From Candidatus Gastranaerophilales bacterium (lineage in GTDB: Bacteria > Cyanobacteriota > Vampirovibrionia > Gastranaerophilales > Gastranaerophilaceae), in assembly GCA_944324905.1 (NCBI GenBank), contig CALUYB010000011.1, positions 1 through 54,835 on the forward strand: a DNA stretch of 54,835 nucleotides, read 5' to 3'. This document shows, in pieces, positions 1 to 9,357 of this stretch; within the stretch, counting starts at the first letter, position 1, and each line of letters begins with the position of its first letter. The position numbers were made by a program, and so were the translations under genes. The notes beneath the pieces are model-generated. The model was not told the origin of the DNA, did not search any database, and saw only the letters and a program-made list of their open reading frames with translations.

Positions 1-27
1 TTTTTAAAAACATAAAAGGAGAATAAT

Positions 28-1239
28 ATGAAAGAAAAAGTTATTTTGGCGTACTCGGGCGGATTAGACACCACTGTATTAATACCTTGGTTAAAAGAAA
101 CTTACGACTATGACATTATTGCAGTGTGTATTGACGTAGGACAAGGAAAAGAAACCGACGGACTTGAGCAAAAAGCTCTTAAAACAGGCGCAAGCAAGTT
201 TTATTTGCTCGATGTTACGGAAGAATTTTTGCAACAATACGCTTGGCCGACGCTAAAGGCAGGCGCTGTGTATGAAAGCAAATATCTCTTGGGTACATCT
301 ATTGCAAGACCCATAATAGGCAAATGCCTTGTTGATATAGCAAAAAAAGAAGGTGCAGTTGCAATTTGCCATGGTGCAACAGGTAAGGGTAATGATCAGG
401 TAAGATTTGAACTTGCAATAAAAGCGCTTGCACCTGAACTTAAAATCATTGCCCCCTGGAGAATATGGGACATAAAATCAAGAGAAGATGAGATTGAATA
501 TCTTGAAAAAAGAGGCATTGAAGTACCCATGAAAAAAGATGACTCTTATTCAAGAGATAAAAACCTGTGGCATTTAAGCCATGAGGGCTTGGAGCTTGAA
601 GATCCTGCTCTTGAGCCTAATTTTGATAAACTTCTTCAAATGTCAGTAGCTCCGCAAAAAGCACCGGATAAGGATACTTATGTTGAAATTGAATTTGAGA
701 AAGGTGTGCCTGTTGCAATTAACGGTAAAAAGTCAAGTGCAAAAGAACTCCTTGAAACTGCAAACAAATTAGCCGGTGAAAACGGCATAGGTATAGCAGA
801 TATTGTTGAAAACAGACTTGTCGGAATGAAATCAAGAGGAGTTTATGAAACCCCCGGAGGAACACTGTTATACCAGGCGCATGAGTATCTTGAACACTTA
901 TGTTTGGATAGAGATACCTACCAATATAAATTAAACATTGCAAACGAATTTGCAAAACTTGTGTATAACGGATTGTGGTTTAGTCCGCTCAGGGCTGCAC
1001 TTAGCGCCTTTGTGGACGAAACACAAAAAACAGTAACTGGTAAAGTTAAATTAAAATTATACAAAGGCAATATTATATATGCAGGCGCAACTTCACCCTA
1101 TTCACTCTACAGCGAAAGCCTTGCAAGCTTTACAACAGGCGATTTATACAATCACAAAGACGCAGAGGGCTTTATAAATCTTTTCGGCTTACCGCTGAAA
1201 GTCAGAGCAATGCTTTTAGGAGATAAAATTAATGGCTAA
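28..1239 (+). CDS. argG: Argininosuccinate synthase
   Basis: This enzyme joins citrulline and aspartate with ATP to give argininosuccinate, the penultimate step of arginine synthesis in the cytosol. The N-terminal AYSGGLDTT is the PP-loop ATP-binding motif of the family, and the 403-residue length is normal. The ATG follows AAAGGAGA at the right distance. It is the first gene of a tight argG-argH-argF cluster and overlaps argH by 8 bases, so translational coupling is likely. The promoter lies at or beyond the left edge of the window. Confidence 0.98.
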   Translation: MKEKVILAYSGGLDTTVLIPWLKETYDYDIIAVCIDVGQGKETDGLEQKALKTGASKFYLLDVTEEFLQQYAWPTLKAGAVYESKYLLGTSIARPIIGKCLVDIAKKEGAVAICHGATGKGNDQVRFELAIKALAPELKIIAPWRIWDIKSREDEIEYLEKRGIEVPMKKDDSYSRDKNLWHLSHEGLELEDPALEPNFDKLLQMSVAPQKAPDKDTYVEIEFEKGVPVAINGKKSSAKELLETANKLAGENGIGIADIVENRLVGMKSRGVYETPGGTLLYQAHEYLEHLCLDRDTYQYKLNIANEFAKLVYNGLWFSPLRAALSAFVDETQKTVTGKVKLKLYKGNIIYAGATSPYSLYSESLASFTTGDLYNHKDAEGFINLFGLPLKVRAMLLGDKING

Positions 1240-2620
1240 CGATAAACTCTGGGGCGGAAGATTTTGCGCTCAAACAGATGAAAAAACAGACGATTTTAAT
1301 TCTTCCATAAGGTTTGATAAAAGACTTTACAGGGAAGATATTGAAGGCTCTATTGCCCACACAAAAATGCTTGAAAAACAGGGGATAATTTCCCCTGTTG
1401 ATTCAAAAAATATTCAAGAGGGTTTGTCTAAAATCCTTGAAGATATTGAAAACGGCAAGGTTGAATTTGACGTTGCCTGTGAAGATATTCACATGAATAT
1501 AGAAAAGCTTTTAACTGATTTAATAGGCAAATCAGGTAAAAAACTTCACAGTGCAAGAAGTAGAAATGATCAGGTGGCACTGGATACTAAAATGTATGTT
1601 AAAAAAGAACTTCTTAACATTAAAAATCTGCTTATAGAACTTGAAAAGGTAATTTTAAATAAGGCAAAAGAAAACACAAAAACCATAATGCCCGGTTTTA
1701 CACACCTTCAAAAGGCTCAGCCTATTACCTTTGCTCATCATATTTTAGCTTACTTTGAAATGTTTAAAAGGGATATCTCAAGACTTGAGGATACTTACAA
1801 AAGAACAAATACTTGCCCCTTAGGCGCTTGCGCTCTTGCAGGCACAACATATAACATAGACAGAAACTACACTTGTGAGCTTTTAGGATTTGAAATACCT
1901 GTACTAAATACAATTGACGCTGTTTCAGACAGAGATTTTGTAATTGAAACAATAAGCTCCATAAGTTTTGTTATGATGCATTTGAGCAGATTTTGCGAGG
2001 AGATAATACTCTGGTGCTCGCAAGAATACAACTTTGTAAAACTTGACGACAGATACTCAACGGGCTCAAGCATTATGCCACAGAAAAAAAATCCCGATAT
2101 AGCAGAGTTGGTAAGAGGAAAATGCGGCAGAGTTTATGGTAACTTAATGGGTATTTTAACCGTTATGAAAGCTCTGCCACTTGCTTACAACAAAGATATG
2201 CAAGAAGATAAAGAGTTTTTATTTGACTCTGTTGACACAGTTAAAATGTGCCTTGAAATTTTTACAAAAATGTTTGATACATTAACTATAAATAAAGATA
2301 CAATGCTTAAATCCGCAAAAAATGGTTTTTTAAATGCCACCGATGTTGCTGATTATTTAACAAAAAAAGGCATACCTTTTAGAGATACGCACAAAATAGC
2401 AGGCGAGCTTGTGTTTTATTGCATACAAAATTCAAAAAATTTAGAAGAATTAACACTCGATGAATTCAAAAGACATTGCGAACTTTTTGATGCGGACATT
2501 TACAGTGCAATTTCTCTTGAAAATTGTGTACAAAACAGAAAAACTCTTGGTGCACCATCAAGTGAGGCAACAGAATATGTCATTAAAATTTGTGAAAATT
2601 ATATAAAGGAGAAAATATGA
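1232..2620 (+). CDS. argH: Argininosuccinate lyase
   Basis: ArgH splits argininosuccinate into arginine and fumarate. The protein has 462 residues, typical for the fumarase/aspartase superfamily, and carries the signature [12 protein letters not shown], whose serine lies on the flexible catalytic loop. The start has AGGAGA eight bases upstream, inside the end of argG. It overlaps argF by 4 bases (ATGA). The three arg genes supply the ornithine-to-arginine half of the pathway; no carbamoyl-phosphate synthase gene lies in the window. Confidence 0.98.
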   Translation: MANDKLWGGRFCAQTDEKTDDFNSSIRFDKRLYREDIEGSIAHTKMLEKQGIISPVDSKNIQEGLSKILEDIENGKVEFDVACEDIHMNIEKLLTDLIGKSGKKLHSARSRNDQVALDTKMYVKKELLNIKNLLIELEKVILNKAKENTKTIMPGFTHLQKAQPITFAHHILAYFEMFKRDISRLEDTYKRTNTCPLGACALAGTTYNIDRNYTCELLGFEIPVLNTIDAVSDRDFVIETISSISFVMMHLSRFCEEIILWCSQEYNFVKLDDRYSTGSSIMPQKKNPDIAELVRGKCGRVYGNLMGILTVMKALPLAYNKDMQEDKEFLFDSVDTVKMCLEIFTKMFDTLTINKDTMLKSAKNGFLNATDVADYLTKKGIPFRDTHKIAGELVFYCIQNSKNLEELTLDEFKRHCELFDADIYSAISLENCVQNRKTLGAPSSEATEYVIKICENYIKEKI

Positions 2621-3546
2621 ATTTAAAAGGCAAGGATTTTTTGACTTTAATGGATTTTACAAAAGATGAAATTTTATATCTTTTGGACTTTGCGCAAGAA
2701 ATTAAAAAAGACACAAAAAGCGGGCATTTTTTACCGATTTTGCAAAATAAAAATTTAGCTTTAATATTTTCAAAACCATCTCTTAGAACAAGAGTGAGTT
2801 TTGAAATAGGCATGAGACAGCTTGGCGGAAATTCACTGACATTAAAACAGGATGAAATAAATCTTGGTGTAAGAGAAACAATAGCAGACACCGCAAGGGT
2901 TTTATCACGTTATACAGATTGCGTTATGATTAGAACTTTTGCACACAAGGATGTTGAAGAATTTGCAAAATATGCAACTGTACCGACAATAAACGGTTTA
3001 ACCGATGATTGTCACCCATGTCAGATTATGGCAGATTTACTTACTATTAAAGAACATTTTTCAAAGCTTGAAGGGCTAAAACTCACCTATGTCGGCGATG
3101 GAAACAACGTTGCAAATAGTCTTTTAGCCGGTTGCGCGCTTGTGGGTATGGATATTACAATTTCATGCCCTAAGGGTTATGAGCCTATGGAGAGATTTTT
3201 AAATTTTGCAAAAGACACAGCAAAAAAATCGGGTTTTAAGGTTGAAATAGTTAACGACCCGATGAGTGCTGTTAGCGGTGCAAATGTAATTTATACTGAC
3301 GTTTGGGCAAGTATGGGGCAGGAAAGTGAAGCTCAAGCAAGAAAAGAGATATTTAAGCCTTATCAAATTAATGACAAATTGTGCGACAACGCTGCTGATG
3401 ATTGCATTGTTCTACACTGTTTACCTGCTCACAGAGAAGAAGAAATTACCCACAGCGTACTTGAAAAACACGCAAAAAGTATTTTTGAGCAGGCGGAAAA
3501 CAGAATGCACGCTCAAAAAGCAATATTGGCAAGCATTATAGGTTAA
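2617..3546 (+). CDS. argF: Ornithine carbamoyltransferase
   Basis: This transferase makes citrulline from ornithine and carbamoyl phosphate and feeds the two genes upstream. The 309-residue protein has the carbamoyl-phosphate motif SLRTR (usually STRTR), the HPCQ motif and HCLPAHR, whose cysteine binds ornithine. An AAAGGAGA ribosome site precedes the ATG. A catabolic arcB-type role is possible in principle, but the argGH neighbours favour biosynthesis. Its stop codon overlaps that of the convergent ridA gene by 4 bases. Confidence 0.97.
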   Translation: MNLKGKDFLTLMDFTKDEILYLLDFAQEIKKDTKSGHFLPILQNKNLALIFSKPSLRTRVSFEIGMRQLGGNSLTLKQDEINLGVRETIADTARVLSRYTDCVMIRTFAHKDVEEFAKYATVPTINGLTDDCHPCQIMADLLTIKEHFSKLEGLKLTYVGDGNNVANSLLAGCALVGMDITISCPKGYEPMERFLNFAKDTAKKSGFKVEIVNDPMSAVSGANVIYTDVWASMGQESEAQARKEIFKPYQINDKLCDNAADDCIVLHCLPAHREEEITHSVLEKHAKSIFEQAENRMHAQKAILASIIG

Positions 3547-3920
3547 TTCTTGATTGCCACAAGTTCTATTTCAACAAGGGCTCCTTTTGGGAGCTCTTGT
3601 GCTGCAACGCAAGAACGAGCAGGTTTAGAGGTAAAATACTCGCCATAGATTTGGTTAAAAGCTGCAAAATCATTCATATTTTTTAAGAAACAAGTTGTTT
3701 TAACAACATGCTCAAAGCCAAAACCTGCCTCTCTTAAAACAGCTGCTAAATTTTCAATAACTCTTTTTGTTTGATGTTCAATATTTCCGCCAATAAACTC
3801 ATTGTTTTCAGGATTAATTGCAATTTGACCCGATGTATATAAAGTATTGCCACACAAATAAGCTTGAGAGTATGGTCCTATTGCCTCTGGTGCATTTTTT
3901 GTATAAATAACTTTATTCAT
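3543..3920 (-). CDS. ridA: RidA family 2-iminobutanoate/2-iminopropanoate deaminase
   Basis: RidA-family enzymes hydrolyse the reactive enamine and imine intermediates released by PLP enzymes such as threonine dehydratase. The 125-residue length is standard, and the C-terminal pattern RSCVAAQELPKGALVEIE matches the family signature, with the substrate-binding arginine and the glutamate. A strong AGGAG precedes the ATG. It lies eight bases downstream of ilvA on the same strand, so the enzyme that makes the toxic intermediate and the one that removes it should be made together. Confidence 0.96.
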   Translation of the reverse strand: MNKVIYTKNAPEAIGPYSQAYLCGNTLYTSGQIAINPENNEFIGGNIEHQTKRVIENLAAVLREAGFGFEHVVKTTCFLKNMNDFAAFNQIYGEYFTSKPARSCVAAQELPKGALVEIELVAIKN

Positions 3921-3928
3921 TTTTTCTC

Positions 3929-5131
3929 CTAAAAAGTTGATGAAATTTTATAACCTTTTTCAATAAAAGTTTGCTTTATTTCTTCTAAATGTTGAGCATT
4001 TTTTGTTTCAAGAGTAACTGATAAATAACACTCGTTAATCTCTGTTCCCTTGCCGCCTTGGTTGTGTCTTACCCTTATAACATTTGCGCCGTGTTGAGCA
4101 ATTATTGTTGACACATCTCTTAACTGCCCCGGTTTGTCTAGCAATTCAATTGTTAAATCGCTCAATCTGCCCTCTTTCATAAGACCACGATTAATTACGC
4201 GAGATAATATATTTACATCAATATTCCCGCCTGAAACAAGGCACACAGTCTTTTTACCCTCAAGTGGCAATTTATTAAACATTGCAGCTGCAACGCTTAA
4301 TGCCCCTGCGCCTTCTGCTATGAGCTTTTGTTTTTCAATTAAAGATAAAATCGCACCTGCAATTTCATCTTCGCTTACTGTTACAACTTCATCCACGTAT
4401 TCTTCGCAAATTTTAAAAGTGTTTTCCCCGGGGAGTTTTACCGCCGTACCATCTGCAAAGGTAGAAACAGAGGGTAATTCTATTCTTTTGTGCTCATGGA
4501 GAGAATTTACCATACTTGGTGCACCGCATGCCTGAACTCCATACACTTTGCAATTAGGATTTAACATTTTAACTGTATACGCCACACCTGAAATCAAGCC
4601 ACCGCCACCTATTGGGACAATTACTGCTTCCATATCACTCAACTGCTCCATAAGCTCGAGTGCAATTGTGCCCTGACCTGCAATAATATCTATGTCATCA
4701 AAAGGGTGAATAAATTCCCCTTGAGTTTCTTGCTGGTACTTTATTGCCGCTTGATAAGCGTCATCATAAACGCCATCCACAAGCATAATTTGCGCACCGT
4801 ATTTTCTTGTCGCCTCTATTTTTGAAATTGGTGCAGTGCTCGGGATAAAAATTGCCGATTTTATATTATTTTTTTGCGCACTGAGTGCAACACCCTGAGC
4901 GTGGTTTCCTGCAGAACATGCTATTATTCCACGTTTTTTTTGTTCGTCATTTAATCTGGCGATTTTATAATATGCTCCTCTAACTTTAAAAGAGCCTGTC
5001 TTTTGTAGATTTTCAGCTTTTAAATAGATATCTGCTTTATTGGAAAGTGCAGGGGCATGAATTAAATCTGTTTTTCTTATATTGTCTTTTAAAACTCTCT
5101 GCGCATCGTAAACTTTATCAAGTGTTAGCAT
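3929..5131 (-). CDS. ilvA: Threonine ammonia-lyase (threonine dehydratase), ACT-domain form
   Basis: This PLP enzyme deaminates threonine to 2-oxobutanoate, the entry point to isoleucine synthesis. The motif KTGSFKVRGA holds the PLP lysine and PIGGGGLISG is the phosphate-binding glycine loop. The last 80 or so residues look like one ACT-type regulatory domain, so this is the short form rather than the long E. coli IlvA. I chose the ATG at 5131 (400 residues) because GAGG sits five bases before it; an ATG 15 bases further upstream has no ribosome site. Confidence 0.93.
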   Translation of the reverse strand: MLTLDKVYDAQRVLKDNIRKTDLIHAPALSNKADIYLKAENLQKTGSFKVRGAYYKIARLNDEQKKRGIIACSAGNHAQGVALSAQKNNIKSAIFIPSTAPISKIEATRKYGAQIMLVDGVYDDAYQAAIKYQQETQGEFIHPFDDIDIIAGQGTIALELMEQLSDMEAVIVPIGGGGLISGVAYTVKMLNPNCKVYGVQACGAPSMVNSLHEHKRIELPSVSTFADGTAVKLPGENTFKICEEYVDEVVTVSEDEIAGAILSLIEKQKLIAEGAGALSVAAAMFNKLPLEGKKTVCLVSGGNIDVNILSRVINRGLMKEGRLSDLTIELLDKPGQLRDVSTIIAQHGANVIRVRHNQGGKGTEINECYLSVTLETKNAQHLEEIKQTFIEKGYKISSTF

Positions 5132-5164
5132 ATTTACCTCGGTCATTACGCTATAAGTATAGCA

Positions 5165-6166
5165 CTAGAAGTCTTTTTGGGCTATAAAATTTTTGCTTGT
5201 ACCAAAATCTTTAGAAATTGTGTCGCCAATTTGCTCTATTTCATTTTTTAAATTTTTAAGGGCAACTGTATCAAGCGCATTAACACTTTGTTTATGGGGG
5301 TAAATCGAGTAATTGCGTTTTGCATTTTGAGGGGATATATTTGGCATAACAACATTTGCACCGCTTGTGAGGGCAATTTTTCTGCCGTCTTTTAAAAGTG
5401 TTTCCATAGCGGTTGTTGCAGGGATGTTAATTTTTGGCATAAGTATTCTTGTTATCGCAAGTGCTTTTAGGGCAAGTTCAAAACTGCCGTTTGGTGAGTC
5501 TTTTAAAACAGTATCTGCGTGAGAAATAAAAGGCCCAAGCCCTACCATATCAGCATTAAGTTTTTTGAAAAATAAAATATCATTGGCAATTGAGTCTGTT
5601 GTTTGCTCGGGTAAACCAATCATAACGCCTGTGCCTGTTTCAAAGCCAAGTTCCTTTAAGTTATATAAGCAATTTAGCCTGTTTTTAAAATCGGAATTAG
5701 GATGTAATTTTTTATACAAATTTTCATCCGTTGTTTCAATTCTTAAAAGGTATCTGTCAGCACCTGAGTTTTTGTATGCTTTATATTCTTCTTTTGTTTT
5801 TTCGCCAATACTTAAAGTAAGCGCAACATTTAATTCTTTAATCTTTTCAATTATTGAGCACATTTTTTTTGTGTCAAAAAAATTATCTTCGCCACTTTGC
5901 AGAACAATAGTTTTGAACCCCAATTTTGCTGCTTGTTTTGCAGTTTCAATAATTTCATTTTCACTTAGTCTGTATCTTTTTACATTTTTATTTTTTGAAT
6001 TAATCCCGCAATATAAGCATTGTTTTTTGCAAAAATTACTAAATTCTATAAGGGCTCGCAAATGCACAATATTTCCGCAGTGCTCTCGTCTTATTTTATC
6101 TGCCTTTTTATAAATTTCATTAGCATTTTGACATTCTAATATTTCAATGATTTCTTTTTTGTTCAT
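5165..6166 (-). CDS. hydE: [FeFe]-hydrogenase H-cluster maturation radical SAM protein HydE
   Basis: HydE is a radical SAM enzyme that helps assemble the diiron subcluster of [FeFe] hydrogenases, with HydG and HydF. The 333-residue protein has the iron-sulfur motif CKKQCLYCG (Cys46, 50, 53) and the TIM-barrel order of the BioB/HydE group. HydE fits better than BioB because of its length and N-terminal helix region. Neither hydF, hydG nor a hydrogenase gene is in the window. There is no Shine-Dalgarno; a perfect TATAAT lies six bases before the ATG, which suggests a leaderless message. It diverges from the thiF-like gene. Confidence 0.88.
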   Translation of the reverse strand: MNKKEIIEILECQNANEIYKKADKIRREHCGNIVHLRALIEFSNFCKKQCLYCGINSKNKNVKRYRLSENEIIETAKQAAKLGFKTIVLQSGEDNFFDTKKMCSIIEKIKELNVALTLSIGEKTKEEYKAYKNSGADRYLLRIETTDENLYKKLHPNSDFKNRLNCLYNLKELGFETGTGVMIGLPEQTTDSIANDILFFKKLNADMVGLGPFISHADTVLKDSPNGSFELALKALAITRILMPKINIPATTAMETLLKDGRKIALTSGANVVMPNISPQNAKRNYSIYPHKQSVNALDTVALKNLKNEIEQIGDTISKDFGTSKNFIAQKDF

Positions 6167-6172
6167 ACAATT

Positions 6173-6201
6173 ATTATAGATTTTTTTTATTGCTTAGTCG
6201 A
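6173..6201 (-). promoter_or_regulatory. Predicted hydE promoter, leaderless type
   Basis: On the minus strand TCGACT is followed after 17 bases by TATAAT, and the hydE ATG begins six bases later. Transcription should therefore start at or next to the initiation codon. It overlaps the predicted divergent promoter of the thiF-like gene. Confidence 0.55.
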
Positions 6202-6211
6202 TAATAATTTT
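6200..6211 (+). promoter_or_regulatory. Predicted -10 box of the thiF-like gene, leaderless type
   Basis: GATAAT at 6200-6205 is followed by six bases and the ATG at 6212. There is no ribosome-binding sequence and the -35 match is weak. The box overlaps the -35 region of the divergent hydE promoter, so the two may compete. Confidence 0.4.
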
Positions 6212-6940
6212 ATGAGCAGATATGAAAGAAATATTTTAATAGATAAAATAGGGCAAGATGGACAAAATAAACTCTTGCGCGCAAGTGTGCTTGTCTGCGG
6301 TGCAGGGGGATTGGGTTCAAATGTAATTTCAAATCTTGCATCTTTAGGGGTTGGAAATATTGGAATTATAGATAATGACAAAGTCGAGCTTTCTAATCTT
6401 AACAGGCAGTATATTCATAAAATGGCTACATTGGGGCAAGATAAAGTTTTAAGTGCGCAAGCTTGGATAAAAGAATATAATCCTGAAATTAATGTCATTC
6501 CATATAAAGTAAGGCTAAATAAGGACAATGCAGGTGAGTATTTTAAAAAATATGATTTAATAATAGATTGTTTTGATAATTATTATTCAAAATTTATACT
6601 TTCAGATACTGCTGTAAAAACTGGTAAAACATTGATTCATGGCGGTGTTGAGGAGTTTATGGGGCAGGTCTGTGTAATTAAAAAAAATACCGCTTGCCTT
6701 GCTTGTTTTGTACCTGAACTATACAACTGTTCGCCAAACCTTGGCATTAAAAAAGGTATTATAAGCCCTGTTGTTTCAACTATAGCTTCAATTCAAGCCA
6801 TGGAGGCTTTTAAAATTATAACAGGAATTGGAAATGTTCTTGAAAATACTTTGCTTATTTATAACGGTTTAAATCAAGAATTCAAAAAGATTTACGGCAA
6901 GAAAAACCCGAGCTGCCCATCTTGTTCTCATTTTAGTTGA
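6212..6940 (+). CDS. ThiF/MoeB/HesA-family adenylyltransferase (E1-like)
   Basis: Family members adenylate the C-terminus of a small ubiquitin-like sulfur carrier (ThiS or MoaD), or activate other substrates. The 242-residue protein has the nucleotide-binding loop GAGGLGSN (30-37), LNRQY near 63-67, and two CxxC pairs (Cys162/165 and Cys235/238) expected to bind zinc. Cys173 is a candidate for the catalytic cysteine. No ThiS or MoaD gene is adjacent, so I cannot choose between thiamin, molybdopterin and another role. It converges with pgeF, overlapping by 8 bases. Confidence 0.85.
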   Translation: MSRYERNILIDKIGQDGQNKLLRASVLVCGAGGLGSNVISNLASLGVGNIGIIDNDKVELSNLNRQYIHKMATLGQDKVLSAQAWIKEYNPEINVIPYKVRLNKDNAGEYFKKYDLIIDCFDNYYSKFILSDTAVKTGKTLIHGGVEEFMGQVCVIKKNTACLACFVPELYNCSPNLGIKKGIISPVVSTIASIQAMEAFKIITGIGNVLENTLLIYNGLNQEFKKIYGKKNPSCPSCSHFS

Positions 6941-7637
6941 GCTTTAAAATGGCGCTAATTCTGTTTGTTGTCTTGTTTTCTTTTCTGTATGAGAAAAATA
7001 AATCATTATTGCAACAAGTGCAATAAGGGCATACATCAATTTTTTCTACACCTTTTTCCATTAGTTGACGCTTATTTATCCCTTTTAAATCTGCATAATT
7101 TTCCATAAAAAGCCCTTTTGTATCTTTTAGAGTCTTTTTAAGTTGTGAAATTACATCAAAATTTGTTTCAAAACATTCAAAACAAATGCAAGGACCAATG
7201 AGTGCAATTATATTTTTAGGGTCAGAGCCCATTTTAGAAAGAGTTTTTGTAGCAATTGATTGCGCTGTTCCTCTCCAGCCGGCATGAACAACTGCGCCTA
7301 TATTTTGTTTTTCATCATAAAGTACAATAGGAGTGCAGTCGGCGTAATTTAAAAATATTGCAAAATCAATTCTTGTAACTATAAGTGCGTCTGTATTTGG
7401 ATAATCTGTTATATTCTGCGCTAAGGCTATGTTGTCGCTATGGGTTTGTTGCGGACTAATGAGATTTTTTACATTTAAAAACTTGCAAATATCTTTTTTG
7501 TTTTCTTGCGTAATATTGTAGCAAGTTTCATCTTTAGTTTTTATATAGCTTTCTTTTGTTGTAAAAAAACACTCAGCTTTATTTATCAAATCTGATTTTA
7601 GTATTTTTTTATTGTTTATATAATCAAAATAAAACAT
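6933..7637 (-). CDS. pgeF: PgeF/YfiH-family (LACC1-like) purine nucleoside/peptidoglycan-editing enzyme
   Basis: Members of this family are described as peptidoglycan-editing factors and as purine nucleoside phosphorylase/adenosine deaminase enzymes; the older name is polyphenol oxidase. The 234-residue protein has the diagnostic blocks NYADCTPI and HAGWRGT, which hold the metal-binding cysteine and histidine, and a cysteine-rich stretch GPCIC with a nearby ECFE. No ribosome site is clear. The region just upstream is a nested inverted repeat whose arm ends four bases before the ATG. Confidence 0.9.
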   Translation of the reverse strand: MFYFDYINNKKILKSDLINKAECFFTTKESYIKTKDETCYNITQENKKDICKFLNVKNLISPQQTHSDNIALAQNITDYPNTDALIVTRIDFAIFLNYADCTPIVLYDEKQNIGAVVHAGWRGTAQSIATKTLSKMGSDPKNIIALIGPCICFECFETNFDVISQLKKTLKDTKGLFMENYADLKGINKRQLMEKGVEKIDVCPYCTCCNNDLFFSYRKENKTTNRISAILKLN

Positions 7638-7641
7638 AATA

Positions 7642-7702
7642 TTATGGCAAGCTATCTAAAATGCTAATTGATTTTAGCATTTATACTTAAAACTTGCCAT
7701 AA
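7642..7702. repeat. Nested inverted repeat between pgeF and its upstream neighbour
   Basis: Outer arms TTATGGCAAG (7642-7651) and CTTGCCATAA (7693-7702) enclose inner arms AAATGCTAA (7659-7667) and TTAGCATTT (7674-7682) with a 6-base loop. All arms are perfect. There is no T-run as expected of a terminator in the direction of the genes. The folded RNA would end four bases before the pgeF start codon. Confidence 0.7.
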
Positions 7703-7707
7703 CTAAT

Positions 7708-8499
7708 TTAGAAATTTTCTTCATAAATTTTTTGTGCTAATTCTTGAAACTGCTCGTTGTCAAGATTTTTTGCAGCTTGCGCTTCTTGCGGGGTAATTAG
7801 CCCGTCTATTTTTTGTGCGTCAAATTCTGCGCCATCTTCACTTTGAACTAGTCCGTCAACCGCCATAAGGTAGCTTGCGTATTCTTTAGGACTTAGGGAT
7901 TTGTCTGAACCTGCGATATTCATTTCTTCAAAAGTGTCTTTTAAATTGCCGGTAAAATCCTTGTAAGATCTTACTTCGTAACTGTCAATTGAATCATTCG
8001 CATCTGCACCATTGGCTATTTGGTTTGCCTTTCCGATTGCATAAGCATCTGCTTTTGCAAAATTAAGGGCTGATTCTGCAATGTTATCGCCATCTTTTGC
8101 ATATTTTATGCCGCCGTATTTTGCAATGTCACTTGCAAAAATATCATTTTGAAATATGCTGCCCTTTTTATTTAGTAAGTCTTGTCCTTCTTGTGTTTTA
8201 AACATATTGTCATCTTCTTGACCGAATATGCTTTTTGCATTATCAAAAAAGCTGTTTTTAGTATCATTAATTGTTATGTTTGACGAATTATGACCGTTAA
8301 AATCTTGAAAAGTATTACTAAAATCTTCAAGGGCAACTGTAATACCTGACTTGTTTGGCTCGTTTTGCGCTTTTTTATCTGCTAAATCCATTATAGACGT
8401 GTCTGTGCTGTCGCTGAATTTATCAGCTTTGTTTAAACCTCTTAGTGTTTGATAAGCTCCAGAGTCATAAATCCCGCCGTTTTCAATTTTTACTGTCAT
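7708..8499 (-). CDS. Unknown protein with EF-hand-like motifs
   Basis: I do not recognise a named family. The 263-residue acidic protein has no signal peptide or membrane segment. Near the C-terminus, SDKSLSPKEYASYLMAV (198-214) resembles an EF-hand loop and exit helix and closely matches GDRSLNKKELSSLLGAI in the protein at 49027-49695. A second acidic segment with DGLITPQEA (232-240) also looks EF-hand-like. GGGAG precedes the ATG. Calcium binding is an inference, since the loops are not canonical. It belongs to the dispersed EF-hand set of this window. Confidence 0.75.
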   Translation of the reverse strand: MTVKIENGGIYDSGAYQTLRGLNKADKFSDSTDTSIMDLADKKAQNEPNKSGITVALEDFSNTFQDFNGHNSSNITINDTKNSFFDNAKSIFGQEDDNMFKTQEGQDLLNKKGSIFQNDIFASDIAKYGGIKYAKDGDNIAESALNFAKADAYAIGKANQIANGADANDSIDSYEVRSYKDFTGNLKDTFEEMNIAGSDKSLSPKEYASYLMAVDGLVQSEDGAEFDAQKIDGLITPQEAQAAKNLDNEQFQELAQKIYEENF

Positions 8500-8527
8500 T
8501 TTGTGCTCCCTTAAATAAAAATTCCTC

Positions 8528-8556
8528 TTGCATTAATAAAAACTTTTTTAATGCAA
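8528..8556. repeat. Inverted repeat, possible weak terminator after the HAD gene
   Basis: Arms TTGCATTAA and TTAATGCAA flank an 11-base loop in the 79-base gap between the HAD gene and the next minus-strand gene. Read in the gene direction the hairpin is followed by a mixed GAGGAATTTTT tract. The stem is AT-rich, so a terminator is only a possibility. Confidence 0.4.
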
Positions 8557-8578
8557 AAATTGCGGGAGATTTTTGTAC

Positions 8579-9274
8579 TTATACCGCTTTCTCTTGATAT
8601 TGCTGTGTTTCGACTAAACTTAATATAATGTTACAAAGTTCATCTGTTGTATTTGCACTGTAATGAGCAAAGTTTAAATTGTCGCCATAGCCGTAATTTG
8701 CAGCGATACTTATTATATTATTCTTATGAGCAGCTTCTATGTCTGTTATGGCATCCCCTGCCATAATGCACCTTGTACAATCAATAGAGTGTTTTTGAAC
8801 TAAAAATCTTACAATATCTGTTTTAGTACAATTGTTGTCGTAAATACTAACCCAAGTAGGCAATTCTGTTGGTGTTACAAGGTCGACATAAAGATTTTTA
8901 AAATATTTTTCAAGAATTTTTTTAGAGAAAATTTTTGGTTTATATGTTGCAATGTATGTTTTTATATTGTATTCCTTAAGTGTTTCAAGCAATTCAACAG
9001 TTTTTGGAAATGGTCTTGAGACTGGCAAGTCAAATTTGTGGTATGTATCTCTAAAACATTGAGTTATTTTTTCTATCATTTTTTCTGTTATATCGGGAAA
9101 AATATGGATTATTGTATCTTTTAAAGGAGGGCCTACGGGGATTGTTTTATCAGCAGGCATCTCAAGTTCGCACTGTTTAAAAGCGTTTTTCAACCCGTTT
9201 ACTATTCCCGTTTTTGAATCGATTAATGTGCCATCTAAATCAAATATTACAGATGTTATTTTTTGTGTGTTCAT
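8579..9274 (-). CDS. HAD-superfamily hydrolase, phosphoglycolate phosphatase-like
   Basis: This is a 231-residue haloacid dehalogenase-fold phosphatase. IFDLDGTLID near the N-terminus holds the nucleophile and acid/base aspartates, and MAGDAITDIEAA near the C-terminus is motif IV. A helical cap between them (about residues 18-90) fits the Gph/PGP subgroup. The substrate cannot be read from the sequence: phosphoglycolate, a nucleotide or a sugar phosphate are all possible. An AAAGGGA ribosome site lies upstream. It diverges from the epimerase gene. Confidence 0.88.
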   Translation of the reverse strand: MNTQKITSVIFDLDGTLIDSKTGIVNGLKNAFKQCELEMPADKTIPVGPPLKDTIIHIFPDITEKMIEKITQCFRDTYHKFDLPVSRPFPKTVELLETLKEYNIKTYIATYKPKIFSKKILEKYFKNLYVDLVTPTELPTWVSIYDNNCTKTDIVRFLVQKHSIDCTRCIMAGDAITDIEAAHKNNIISIAANYGYGDNLNFAHYSANTTDELCNIILSLVETQQYQEKAV

Positions 9275-9357
9275 TTAAATCCCTTTATTCAAAATGATAG
9301 CATAAATATATTTTGTAATTAATTTGTATTTTATTGTATAATTTGTATGAGGAAACA

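Noticed and set aside
5565-6113. A long plus-strand frame inside hydE
   Set aside because: Shadow of a radical SAM gene whose own frame has the CxxxCxxC motif.
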